Shown in pieces: positions 53,483-64,000 of a stretch of 64,000 bases of DNA (positions are counted from its first letter, which is position 1; every line of letters begins with the position of its first letter). Origin of the DNA: Klebsiella oxytoca (GTDB taxonomy: Bacteria > Pseudomonadota > Gammaproteobacteria > Enterobacterales > Enterobacteriaceae); NCBI RefSeq assembly GCF_009707385.1, contig NZ_CP046115.1, forward strand, positions 2,170,001 to 2,234,000, given 5' to 3'. The notes beneath the pieces were generated by a model that saw only the letters and a program-made list of their open reading frames with translations, was not told the DNA's origin and searched no databases. Both the position numbers and the translations under genes were made by a program.

Positions 53483-56400
53483 CTAGGCGGTAGCGTTCTC
53501 TTCCAGCAGACGAATAAACTGCCGCACCCAGTCCATTCGCGTTTTGCGCTCGGCGAGATCCTGCATAAACTTCAGACGCGTCGGGCCATCCAGACGATAG
53601 TGCTGCGGCTGCTTCTGCAGCAGGCCAATCAGCCAGAGCGGGTTAACGTTATTCTTCTCGTTAAACTCAATGGTGCCGCCTTTTTCGTTGCTCTCAAGCT
53701 TACGGATCCCCAGCTTCTGCGCCTGCTGGCGCAATCGGGCGATGTCGAGCAGGTTTCTTGCCGGATCCGGCAGCAGGCCAAAGCGATCGATCAGCTCAAC
53801 TTTGATCTCCTCCAGCTCATTCTCGTTCTTCGCGCTGGCGATGCGCTTGTAGAACGACAGGCGGGTATTCACATCCGGGATAAAGTCGTCCGGCAGCAGC
53901 GATGGCATACGGAGTTCAACTTCGGTCTGCTGGCTGGTGAGATCCTCCAGAGAGGGCTCGCGCCCGGCCTTCAGCGCATCAACGGCGTTTTCCAGCAGCT
54001 CCATATAGAGTGAGAAGCCGATGGTTTCCATGGAGCCGCTCTGATCTTCGCCCAGTAGTTCCCCCGCGCCGCGAATTTCAAGGTCATGGGTGGCCAGCGC
54101 GAATCCGGCGCCAAGATCTTCCAGCGACGCGATAGCCTCAAGGCGTTTTTGCGCATCGGTGGTCATCGCTTTCGGATGCGGCGTCAGTAGCCAGGCATAG
54201 GCCTGATGATGTGAACGACCAACGCGGCCGCGCAGCTGGTGCAGCTGCGCCAGACCGAAGTGATCGGCGCGCTCGATAATAATGGTGTTCGCCGTCGGGA
54301 TGTCGATGCCGGTTTCAATAATAGTGGTGCACACCAGGACGTTAAAGCGCTGGTGGTGGAAATCGTTCATTACCCGTTCAAGCTCGCGCTCCCGCATTTG
54401 CCCGTGACCAATGGCAATACGCGCCTCAGGCACCAGCTCCGCGAGCCTGTCCGCCGCTTTCTGAATATTCTCGACGTCATTATAGAGATAGTAAACCTGG
54501 CCGCCTCGCAGCACTTCACGCAGGATCGCCTCGCGCACGACCAGCGCGTCATACTCGCGGACGAAGGTTTTGACCGCCAGACGGCGGGCGGGAGGCGTGG
54601 CGATAATCGAGAGATCGCGCATACCGCTCATCGCCATATTCAGCGTTCGCGGAATCGGCGTGGCGGTCAGGGTCAGGATATCGACATCAGCGCGCATCGC
54701 TTTGATACGTTCTTTATGGCGCACGCCAAAGCGGTGCTCTTCATCGACAATCAGCAGGCCCAAATCGCGCAGCTTAACGTCCGGCTGCAGCAGCTTATGG
54801 GTACCGATAAGAATATCGATTTTCCCTTCAGCAACTTGCTCAAGGATCTGCGCCTGCTCTTTAGCGCTACGGAAGCGTGAGAGCATCTCGATGCGCACCG
54901 GCCAGTTGGCGAAGCGATCGCGGAAGTTATCGAAGTGCTGTTGGGCGAGCAGGGTGGTTGGTACCAGCACGGCCACCTGCTTATGGTTTTCAACTGCCAG
55001 AAAAGCCGCGCGCATGGCGACTTCGGTTTTGCCGAAGCCGACATCGCCGCAGACCAGCCGGTCCATCGCCAGCGGCTGGCACATATCGCTCAGTACGGCG
55101 TTAATGGCCTGCGCCTGGTCGGGTGTGGTTTCGAACGGGAAACCGTCGCAGAACAGCTGATACTGTTCTTTATCATGTTTAAACGCGTAACCCTCTTTTG
55201 CCGCGCGTTGGGCGTAGATATCCAGCAGTTCGGCGGCCACATCGCGTACCTTCTCGGCGGCTTTCTGCCGCGCTCGCGCCCAGGCGTCTCCGCCCAGCTT
55301 GTGCAGCGGCGCATTCTCTTCCGCGCCGCCGGCGTAGCGGCTAATCAGATGCAGCGACGACACCGGAACGTACAGTTTGGCGTCGTTGGCGTAGGTCAGC
55401 ATCAGGTATTCGCCATTAATACCGCCCGCTTCAAGGGTGGTCATGCCGGCGTAGCGCCCGACCCCATGTTCAAGATGCACCACCGGCTGGCCGATATGCA
55501 GCTCCGCCAGGTTGCGAATTAAGGTATCCGGGTTAATAGTGCGCCGCGAATCCTGACGGCGGCGGGCAACGCGCTCGCCCAGCAGATCGCTTTCGCAAAT
55601 CAGCGCCAGATTACGCTGGCTATCGATAAAACCATGCTCTGCCGCGCCGATCATCAGATAGCGGCCGTTATCCGTCGCCTCTTCAAGACGCAGGATATAC
55701 TTTGGCGCAACCTTAATGCGCGCCAGCATTTCGCCCAGCGCCTCGCGACGCCCCTCGCTCTCGACCGAGAAGATTACCGGCCCGTTGAAGGATTCAAGGA
55801 ATCGGCGCAGGTTATCCAGCGGCGCTTTGTTCTGCGCCTGGATAGCCAGTTCAGGTAATTTTTGATAGCCGAGATTGGTATTGGCGGTTTTATCGGCCAG
55901 ACGCTCGGTTTTGAGCTGGACGCGCGGCCATTTTTTTAGCTCGCGAAATAGCTCATCGCTGCGCAGCCAGAGCTGCTCCGGCGGCAACAGCGGGCGCATC
56001 GGATCGACGCCGCGGTTTTCATAGCGGGCGCGGGTTTCGTTCTGGAAGCGCTCGGCGCTGGCCTCCAGATCGCCGGTGTTGACGATAAGCGTTTTCGCCG
56101 GAAAATAGCTGAACAGCGGCGGCAGCGGTTCGTTGAAGAACAGCGGCTGCCAGTACTCGATTCCCGCGGGCAGCGTGCCTTTACTGACCTGCTGATAAAT
56201 ATGCTCCGCGTCGCGTTTGACCTCAAAGCGGTCGCGCCACTGGCTGCGGAACAGCTCGATGGCGGCCTGGTCCGTCGGGAACTCATGGGCCGGAAGCAGG
56301 TTGATGCTGGCGACTTCTTCCAGAGTACGCTGGCTGTCAACGTCGAACAGACGCAGGCTATCGATCTCATCATCGAAAAAATCGAGACGATAGGGCTGCT

Positions 56401-56929
56401 CGCTGCCCATCGGAAACAGGTCGAGCAGCGCGCCGCGGGTTGCGTACTCGCCGTGTTCCATCACCTGATCGACATGGCGGTAGCCGGCGCTATCCAGCTG
56501 GGAGCGCAGCGCATCCCGCGACAGCCGCTGGCCTTTTTTCATCACCAGCGCGTGGCCGTGGAGGAAATTATGCGGGCAGACGCGCTGCATCAGGGTGCTG
56601 ACCGGAATGATTAATACGCCGCGTTCCATGGTCGGAAGCTGGTAGAGCGTGGCGAGACGCGAAGAGATGATATCCTGATGCGGCGAGAAGCTGTCGTAGG
56701 GAAGCGTTTCCCAGTCCGCCAGGCCTGCCACCATGCTGTCGGTAAACTGCCTGATTTCATCATTCAGACGCAGGGCGTTTTGCATATCGGGGGCTATCAG
56801 TACCACCGGACCGCCGTGGCGCTCGGCCATTTCAGCTACCAGAGTGGCGCAGGCCGCGCCGGTAAGTTCGCCAAGCTGGCGCTGATCGCCGGCGTTAACC
56901 GGCAAAGAGTATCGGTATTGTTCAGGCAT
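53483..56929 (-). CDS. mfd: transcription-repair coupling factor
   Basis: ATP-dependent translocase that removes stalled RNA polymerase and recruits UvrA. It is 1148 residues, identical in length to E. coli. The order is: UvrB-like N-terminal modules, RNA polymerase-interacting domain (around residues 475-545, VVHLEHGVGRYAGM), RecG-like helicase motor with Walker A GDVGFGKTEV and the DEEH box in IVDEEHRFGV, TRG motif region, and the C-terminal autoinhibitory module. The frame is open 40 codons upstream to 57049, but MPEQYRYSLPV at 56929 is the conserved start. Confidence 0.97.
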   Translation of the reverse strand: MPEQYRYSLPVNAGDQRQLGELTGAACATLVAEMAERHGGPVVLIAPDMQNALRLNDEIRQFTDSMVAGLADWETLPYDSFSPHQDIISSRLATLYQLPTMERGVLIIPVSTLMQRVCPHNFLHGHALVMKKGQRLSRDALRSQLDSAGYRHVDQVMEHGEYATRGALLDLFPMGSEQPYRLDFFDDEIDSLRLFDVDSQRTLEEVASINLLPAHEFPTDQAAIELFRSQWRDRFEVKRDAEHIYQQVSKGTLPAGIEYWQPLFFNEPLPPLFSYFPAKTLIVNTGDLEASAERFQNETRARYENRGVDPMRPLLPPEQLWLRSDELFRELKKWPRVQLKTERLADKTANTNLGYQKLPELAIQAQNKAPLDNLRRFLESFNGPVIFSVESEGRREALGEMLARIKVAPKYILRLEEATDNGRYLMIGAAEHGFIDSQRNLALICESDLLGERVARRRQDSRRTINPDTLIRNLAELHIGQPVVHLEHGVGRYAGMTTLEAGGINGEYLMLTYANDAKLYVPVSSLHLISRYAGGAEENAPLHKLGGDAWARARQKAAEKVRDVAAELLDIYAQRAAKEGYAFKHDKEQYQLFCDGFPFETTPDQAQAINAVLSDMCQPLAMDRLVCGDVGFGKTEVAMRAAFLAVENHKQVAVLVPTTLLAQQHFDNFRDRFANWPVRIEMLSRFRSAKEQAQILEQVAEGKIDILIGTHKLLQPDVKLRDLGLLIVDEEHRFGVRHKERIKAMRADVDILTLTATPIPRTLNMAMSGMRDLSIIATPPARRLAVKTFVREYDALVVREAILREVLRGGQVYYLYNDVENIQKAADRLAELVPEARIAIGHGQMRERELERVMNDFHHQRFNVLVCTTIIETGIDIPTANTIIIERADHFGLAQLHQLRGRVGRSHHQAYAWLLTPHPKAMTTDAQKRLEAIASLEDLGAGFALATHDLEIRGAGELLGEDQSGSMETIGFSLYMELLENAVDALKAGREPSLEDLTSQQTEVELRMPSLLPDDFIPDVNTRLSFYKRIASAKNENELEEIKVELIDRFGLLPDPARNLLDIARLRQQAQKLGIRKLESNEKGGTIEFNEKNNVNPLWLIGLLQKQPQHYRLDGPTRLKFMQDLAERKTRMDWVRQFIRLLEENATA

Positions 56930-59127
<2,198 letters not shown>

Positions 59128-59128
<1 letters not shown>

Positions 59129-60372
59129 TGGCTTCTCCGTTATCGTTATTGATTGCTCTGCGCTTTAGCCGCGGACGGCGGCGCGGAGGGATGGTATCGC
59201 TGATTTCGGTTATCTCAACCATCGGTATTGCGCTGGGGGTAGCGGTATTGATTGTCGGCCTGAGCGCAATGAATGGCTTTGAGCGCGAACTTAACAACCG
59301 CATTCTGGCGGTGGTTCCGCACGGTGAAATTGAGCCGGTTAATCAGCCGTGGAACAACTGGAGCGATGTACTGGCGAAGGTTGAAAAGGTCAAAGGCATC
59401 GTTGCCGCAGCGCCCTATATTAACTTCACCGGGCTGGTGGAGAGCGGCAGCAACATGCGCGCAATTCAGGTGAAAGGCGTCGACCCGCAGCAGGAGAGCC
59501 GCCTCAGCTCACTGCCAAACTTCGTGCTGAATAAGGCATGGGCCAGCTTTAAAGCCGGTGAACAGCAGGTGATTCTCGGGAAGGGCGTGGCCGATGCGCT
59601 GCACGTTAAGCAGGGGGACTGGGTCTCTATCATGATCCCGAACTCGGATGCCGAGCACCAGCTGCTGCAGCCAAAGCGCGTCAGGCTCCACGTCAGCGGT
59701 ATTTTGCAGCTTAGCGGTCAGCTCGATCATAGTTTTGCCATGATCCCCATGCAGGATGCGCAGCAGTACCTTGAAATGGGCAGCAGCGTGACCGGTATCG
59801 CCATTAAAGTCACCGATGTATTCCACGCCAATACCCTGGTGCGCGATGCGGGAGAAGTGACCAATAGCTACGTTTACATCAAGAGCTGGATAGGTACCTA
59901 TGGCTATATGTACCGCGACATTCAGATGATCCGCGCCATTATGTATCTGGCGATGGTGCTGGTCATTGGCGTCGCCTGTTTTAACATCGTTTCGACCCTG
60001 GTGATGGCGGTGAAAGATAAAAGCGGCGATATTGCGGTGCTGCGCACGCTTGGGGCAAAAGACGGGCTGATCCGCGCGATTTTCGTATGGTATGGTTTAC
60101 TTGCCGGTTCGGTAGGGAGCCTGATTGGGGTGGCGATTGGCGTTATTTGCGCATTTAAGCTGACCTCGATTATTAACGGTATTGAGGGCCTGATCGGGCA
60201 TAAATTCCTCTCCGGCGACATCTATTTTATTGACTTCCTGCCGTCTGAACTGCACTGGCTGGACGTCGTTTACGTGCTGGTGACGGCACTGTTGCTGAGT
60301 TTGCTGGCCAGCTGGTATCCCGCCCGCCGCGCCAGCCGCATTGACCCGGCGAGGGTGCTGAGTGGCCAGTAA
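59128..60372 (+). CDS. lolE: lipoprotein-releasing ABC transporter permease LolE
   Basis: Second membrane subunit of LolCDE, which binds the incoming lipoprotein. It is 414 residues, as in E. coli. It is a paralogue of LolC with the same layout ([32 protein letters not shown] at the start, FtsX-type C-terminal helices ending [20 protein letters not shown]). Confidence 0.97.
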
Positions 60373-60420
60373 TTTATCGTCATGGTCGGCTTTGTTGACC
60401 AGTAAAGAGGAATTGCTGAA

Positions 60421-61332
60421 ATGTACTATGGATTTGACATTGGCGGCAGCAAGATAGCGCTGGGCGTATTTGATAAAGCGCGGCGGCTGCTGTGGGAAAA
60501 ACGCGTCGCTACGCCAAAAGAGAGCTACGAGGCTTTTTTGCAGGCGGTAGAGGCGCTGGTGCGGGAAGCCGATCGGCGCTTCGATTGTCAGGGCTCGGTG
60601 GGAATTGGTATTCCGGGAATGCCGGAAACTGAAGACGGCACGCTCTACGCCGCCAACGTTCCCGCCGCCAGCGGCAGGAAGCTGCGTGCCGACCTGAGCC
60701 ACCGTTTGGCGCGCGACGTCCGTCTTGATAACGACGCCAACTGCTTTGCGCTTTCCGAGGCGTGGGACGATGAATTTACCCGCTATCCGCTGGTGATGGG
60801 GCTGATTCTCGGCACCGGCGTTGGCGGCGGACTGGTGCTCAACGGGAAATCGATTACCGGACATCGCTATATTACCGGCGAGTTCGGCCATATCCGCCTG
60901 CCGGTGGATGCCCTTGAGGTGGTGGGACGCGATTTTCCGCTCACCCGCTGCGGCTGCGGCCAACTGGGCTGCATCGAAAACTATCTTTCTGGCCGCGGTT
61001 TCGCCTGGCTGTACGAACACTTTTACCAACAATCCTTAACCTCACCCGAGATCGTTGAACTTTGGCAGCAGGGCGATGCGCAGGCGCGGGAACACGTCGA
61101 GCGCTATCTCGATCTGCTGGCGGTGTGTCTTGGCAATATTTTAACGATTATCGACCCCGATCTGCTGGTGCTTGGTGGAGGATTGTCTAACTTTACTGCA
61201 ATAACCGAAGGGCTGGCGCAGCGCCTGCCGCGACATCTGCTTCCCGTTGCCAGCGTGCCGCGCATTGAGCGCGCGCGTCATGGTGATGCCGGAGGTATGC
61301 GCGGTGCGGCCTTCCTTCATCTGACTCATTAA
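60421..61332 (+). CDS. nagK: N-acetyl-D-glucosamine kinase
   Basis: ROK-family kinase that phosphorylates GlcNAc released during peptidoglycan recycling. It is 303 residues, as in E. coli. The ATP motif [11 protein letters not shown] is at the N-terminus. The ROK signature with zinc-binding CGCGQLGC and the ExGH motif in [10 protein letters not shown] are present. AAGAGGAATTGCTGAA precedes the ATG. cobB follows directly. Confidence 0.96.
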   Translation: MYYGFDIGGSKIALGVFDKARRLLWEKRVATPKESYEAFLQAVEALVREADRRFDCQGSVGIGIPGMPETEDGTLYAANVPAASGRKLRADLSHRLARDVRLDNDANCFALSEAWDDEFTRYPLVMGLILGTGVGGGLVLNGKSITGHRYITGEFGHIRLPVDALEVVGRDFPLTRCGCGQLGCIENYLSGRGFAWLYEHFYQQSLTSPEIVELWQQGDAQAREHVERYLDLLAVCLGNILTIIDPDLLVLGGGLSNFTAITEGLAQRLPRHLLPVASVPRIERARHGDAGGMRGAAFLHLTH

Positions 61333-61346
61333 TGACAGAGGTAGCT

Positions 61347-62177
61347 ATGCAGTCGCGCCGCTTACATCGATTAAGCCGATTTCGCCGCAACAAGCGCCGG
61401 TTACGAGACCGTCTGCGTCAGCGGATTTTCTTCGGCGAAGATAAGGAGACCCCTGAAGCGATGGAAAAACCAAGAGTTGTGGTATTAACCGGCGCGGGCA
61501 TCTCGGCGGAGTCGGGAATTAAAACCTTCCGCGCCGCCGATGGTCTGTGGGAAGAGCATCGGGTTGAGGATGTGGCGACGCCGGAAGGTTTCGCTCGCGA
61601 CCCGGCGCTGGTTCAGGCGTTTTATAACGACCGCCGACGCCAGCTGCAAAGCCCGGAGATCGCCCCTAACGCGGCGCATCAGGCGCTGGCGCGACTGGAA
61701 GAGGTTCTCGGTGATCATTTTCTGCTGGTGACCCAGAATATCGATAATCTCCATGAGCGCGCGGGCAACCACCGGGTGATTCATATGCACGGCGAGCTGC
61801 TTAAGGTGCGCTGCTCGTGGAGCGGACAGGTACTGAAGTGGACCGGTGACGTTACGACGGAAGATAAATGCCACTGCTGCCAGTTTCCCGCACCGCTGCG
61901 CCCGCACGTGGTATGGTTCGGCGAGATGCCGCTGGATATGGATGAAATCTACCTTGCGCTGGCCGAGTGCGATATTTTTATCGCCATTGGCACCTCCGGG
62001 CACGTTTATCCGGCGGCAGGGTTTGTCCATGAAGCGCGGCTGCAGGGCGCCCATACGGTTGAACTAAACCTCGAGCCAAGCCAGGTCGGCAGTGAATTTG
62101 CCGAAAAGCACTATGGCCTGGCCAGCGAAGAAGTACCTCGCTATGTGGAAACGCTGCTTAAAAGGATCGCAGGCTAG
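61347..62177 (+). CDS. cobB: NAD-dependent protein deacylase CobB
   Basis: Sirtuin that removes acetyl and succinyl groups from lysines, for example activating acetyl-CoA synthetase. It is 276 residues from the ATG at 61347 (AGAGGTAGCT upstream). The N-terminal extension is Arg-rich ([23 protein letters not shown]). A second ATG at 61461 ([19 protein letters not shown]) with AAGGAG upstream could make the short isoform, as reported for Salmonella. NAD motif GAGISAESG, catalytic His in [11 protein letters not shown], and zinc cysteines including CHCC. Confidence 0.96.
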   Translation: MQSRRLHRLSRFRRNKRRLRDRLRQRIFFGEDKETPEAMEKPRVVVLTGAGISAESGIKTFRAADGLWEEHRVEDVATPEGFARDPALVQAFYNDRRRQLQSPEIAPNAAHQALARLEEVLGDHFLLVTQNIDNLHERAGNHRVIHMHGELLKVRCSWSGQVLKWTGDVTTEDKCHCCQFPAPLRPHVVWFGEMPLDMDEIYLALAECDIFIAIGTSGHVYPAAGFVHEARLQGAHTVELNLEPSQVGSEFAEKHYGLASEEVPRYVETLLKRIAG

Positions 62178-62221
62178 TCATATCATCTTTGATAAAGAGC
62201 AATGGAATGCCAGGAGCGGCT

Positions 62222-62563
62222 ATGGATAGCCCGTTAATCATATCTTTGATTATGTTAATTGCCACAGTAGGGGTTGTACTGTGGAGTCAATTGTGTCTGC
62301 CGCAGCTTTCCGGCACCAGAAACGTTCTGTTTATTCTGTGTCTTTTTCTCGGCATCGGATCCGCTGCTTCCTGTCTGTTTCATCTGCTCTATCTGCTGTT
62401 CGTCGGCCAGAACGCGCAGGGCGATATATCACTTATTGGTACGCTTATTACCGTAGCTGCGCTGTGGAAGCCGCTCAATTATGTCATTGGCCTGCTGGAT
62501 GATATCTCAGCCAGGTATCGGGGAGAACGGAAAGGGCAGGCTGGGCCGCGCAGCAAAAAATAG
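62222..62563 (+). CDS. small inner-membrane protein, unassigned
   Basis: A 113-residue protein that I do not recognise. Three hydrophobic segments are evident (about residues 4-24, 33-58 and 67-88), followed by a short basic tail (RYRGERKGQAGPRSKK), predicting three membrane helices with the C-terminus in the cytoplasm. The ATG at 62222 has AGGAG six bases upstream; an in-frame ATG at 62207 is possible. It lies 44 bp after cobB on the same strand, where E. coli has ycfZ directly. Its Cys content in helix 2 (LFILC...AASC) is notable. No function is proposed. Confidence 0.7.
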   Translation: MDSPLIISLIMLIATVGVVLWSQLCLPQLSGTRNVLFILCLFLGIGSAASCLFHLLYLLFVGQNAQGDISLIGTLITVAALWKPLNYVIGLLDDISARYRGERKGQAGPRSKK

Positions 62564-62597
62564 CCGGTGCAGAATGACCGATTCTGATCTTGAGGAA

Positions 62598-62628
62598 GCA
62601 GAGGGTAAAGATAAAATTTACCCTCTGC
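62598..62628. terminator. long hairpin between convergent genes
   Basis: GCAGAGGGTAAA/TTTACCCTCTGC, a perfect 12-bp stem with a seven-base loop, lies between the unassigned membrane protein and ycfZ. No T-run follows on either strand, so it may be a transcript-end stabilising structure or a weak bidirectional terminator. Confidence 0.5.
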
Positions 62629-62666
62629 GAGCGTTGTCATTCTCGCTAATTCCTGCTGGGTTAAAT

Positions 62667-63440
62667 TCAGCGTCGTTTATGCGTCCACAGCCAGGTGGCG
62701 ACAAAGGTACTGAAGCCTATCATTACCGCCCACAGGGGAACGATTTTATGCAGGGAAAAGCCCCCGCTGCTGAAGAACAGACATATGGCCTGATAAAAAA
62801 GGTTAGCTACCGTCATTGCCAGCGTGAACTTCAGCACATAGCGCCAGCGGGTGGTGAAGCGGAACCACCAGCTGAAGGCCATAAATGCCAGTATCCAGAA
62901 GAGAAAACCGAGCGGATGGCCGGGTAAATCTTTTTTCCTGGCCGTATCTGATGCGCTATACCAGGTTAGCGGCGGTGTTGGCTGCTGCAGGAGCGCGGCC
63001 TGTAAGACGTCCAGCGCAGTGTTAATTCCCTGAAACCACAGACCATGCTGCCAGTAGGCCAGGGTGTGATTTTCCACAATTAACGCCGCATGGCGAGCTT
63101 CCAGACGCGGCTGCGCCTTTCGATCGGCAACCAGTTCATCCCGGCGGTCGTCGGTGTTGATAATCAGCAGCAGGATGCCCTGACTGTCGCCCGCCGCCAT
63201 TTTTGCCGACTGTAGCAGGCGCGCTTTATTCGCCTGCGAAATATTGCTTTGCGTGGTCAGCAGAATAAATGGCGCAATTCCGGTTTGCTTTTTAAACAGT
63301 TCGGCACGGCGGGAAATATTGCGGGCGTCGGAAAGGGTATGAGTGGTATCGGTAAGATATCCCTCAATTGCCGGTGTCGATGCGGCGAAACCGGGATGAA
63401 AAAGCGAAAGAAAGAGCAACAGGGTGATTAATTTCCTCAC
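62667..63440 (-). CDS. ycfZ: YcfZ family inner-membrane protein
   Basis: Protein of 257 residues matching E. coli YcfZ. It has a signal-like N-terminus (MRKLITLLLFLSLFHPGFA) and a periplasmic TPM-like domain (about 25-150: DARNISRRAELFKKQTGIAPFILL, LIVENHTLAYWQHGLWFQGINTALDVLQ). Two or three C-terminal membrane helices follow. Function unknown. Its start overlaps the ymfA end (ATGA-type, 4 bp), so the two are co-translated. Confidence 0.88.
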   Translation of the reverse strand: MRKLITLLLFLSLFHPGFAASTPAIEGYLTDTTHTLSDARNISRRAELFKKQTGIAPFILLTTQSNISQANKARLLQSAKMAAGDSQGILLLIINTDDRRDELVADRKAQPRLEARHAALIVENHTLAYWQHGLWFQGINTALDVLQAALLQQPTPPLTWYSASDTARKKDLPGHPLGFLFWILAFMAFSWWFRFTTRWRYVLKFTLAMTVANLFYQAICLFFSSGGFSLHKIVPLWAVMIGFSTFVATWLWTHKRR

Positions 63441-63895
63441 TGGACTATCCTCGGCTTCTTTTTACTGCGAGGGCGAATAAGCTGGCTTGTTGCGGTGAAA
63501 ACAATACCGATGAGCCCGACAAACCCCCATTTAAAAAAATTCATCCACCGACTGTGGATTTTGGCTTTATGCGGCTGGCCGGGAGGGTAGATCACATTGA
63601 CGGTTTCGCCTTCGCTGTGTTCATAAAGGGCGTTACCGGCTCTGGATTTAAAAATCAGCGTATAGTCGGGCGTTGGGCGGAAGGCGACAACAGGATGCCA
63701 GGTGGGCTTATTGCGTTTTGACCCTATTGCATTTGGGTTGCCTCTGCGCCATTCGGTATCAACGATAATCCCTGTGGTATGAATAACGTTGCTGGTAGAG
63801 CGATACTGGTAATAAAAAATAGCGGCGGAGATCAGCATCATAACGATGCCCAAAGAGAGGAATATATAATAAAGAACTTTACCGTCCCGTTTCAT
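63437..63895 (-). CDS. ymfA: YmfA family DUF3592 inner-membrane protein
   Basis: Protein of 152 residues with a DUF3592 layout: an N-terminal helix (about 8-28), a soluble middle (TTGIIVDTEWRRG...YTLIFKSRAGNALYEHSEGETVNVIYPPGQPHKAKI), and a second helix (about 117-137) before a basic tail. It is in the position of E. coli ymfA, upstream of and overlapping ycfZ. Function unknown. Beyond its start, 63896-64000 holds no recognised feature. Confidence 0.85.
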   Translation of the reverse strand: MKRDGKVLYYIFLSLGIVMMLISAAIFYYQYRSTSNVIHTTGIIVDTEWRRGNPNAIGSKRNKPTWHPVVAFRPTPDYTLIFKSRAGNALYEHSEGETVNVIYPPGQPHKAKIHSRWMNFFKWGFVGLIGIVFTATSQLIRPRSKKKPRIVQ

Positions 63896-64000
63896 GCGTA
63901 CTTATCCTTGTAACACATCTTAGAACCTATGCCAGTAGGGCTATTTTACTTGCCATTAGTGCTCGATAAAATACGGAAGTATTCTGAACGCCCTTCAGGG

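Overview
The window is a contiguous stretch of enterobacterial chromosome. It is collinear with the E. coli/Salmonella segment that runs from opgG (mdoG) to ymfA. No rRNA, tRNA, CRISPR array, prophage, transposase or plasmid gene is seen, and nearly every gene can be assigned by reading its protein against the well-known E. coli counterpart. Three points suggest a Klebsiella/Raoultella-type organism rather than Escherichia or Salmonella. The sequence is moderately GC-rich. The flgN-flgL flagellar block usually found between murJ and rne is absent. A chromosomal aerobactin-receptor (IutA) homologue without aerobactin biosynthesis genes lies between ycfJ and comR. The genus call is an inference.

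Layout. 0.1-4.5 kb: opgG-opgH (osmoregulated periplasmic glucans) and the lipoprotein yceK. 4.5-7.3 kb (minus): msyB, mdtG, lpxL. 7.5-8.6 kb: trhO (plus), with the tiny yceO on the minus strand in its 3' end; yceI and yceJ are missing. 8.8-14.7 kb (minus): solA, bssS, dinI with an SOS box, pyrC with a pyrimidine-sensing leader and PurR site, yceB, grxB, mdtH. 14.9-18.7 kb (plus): rimJ-yceH-mviM, then murJ. 18.8-21.0 kb: a divergent MFS exporter/LysR regulator pair at the place of the flagellar genes. 21.1-24.3 kb (minus): rne with a long leader. 25.0-26.0 kb: rluC. 26.2-36.0 kb: yceF (minus), then the yceD-rpmF-plsX-fabH-fabD-fabG-acpP-fabF fatty acid cluster and pabC-mltG-tmk-holB-ycfH. 38.1-39.6 kb: ptsG with CRP, Mlc and SgrS sites. 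39.6-41.8 kb (minus): fhuE. 42.2-46.0 kb: hinT-ycfL-lpoB-thiK-nagZ-ycfP. 46.2-48.3 kb: ndh and ycfJ. 48.3-52.1 kb: the iutA-like receptor and comR (minus), and bhsA (plus). 52.4-56.9 kb (minus): ldtC and mfd. 57.2-62.6 kb (plus): lolCDE, nagK, cobB and an unassigned small membrane protein. 62.7-63.9 kb (minus): ymfA-ycfZ.

How the genes work together. Much of the window serves the cell envelope: glucans (opgGH), lipid A (lpxL), lipid II flipping (murJ), glycan termination (mltG), PBP1B activation (lpoB), L,D-transpeptidation (ldtC), lipoprotein release (lolCDE), and muropeptide recycling (nagZ, nagK). The central block makes phospholipid precursors (plsX, fabH-D-G, acpP, fabF). Two TonB-dependent receptors (FhuE and the IutA homologue) allow use of siderophores made by other organisms.

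No clearly new multi-gene system is present. The points most worth a second look are all in accessory or intergenic sequence: the orphan IutA homologue with a 241-bp structured repeat in its leader, the two nested palindromes at the bhsA promoter, the LysR/MFS pair with an ideal LysR box, the yceF/yceD intergenic terminator (a candidate SraB sRNA end), and a few very small genes.
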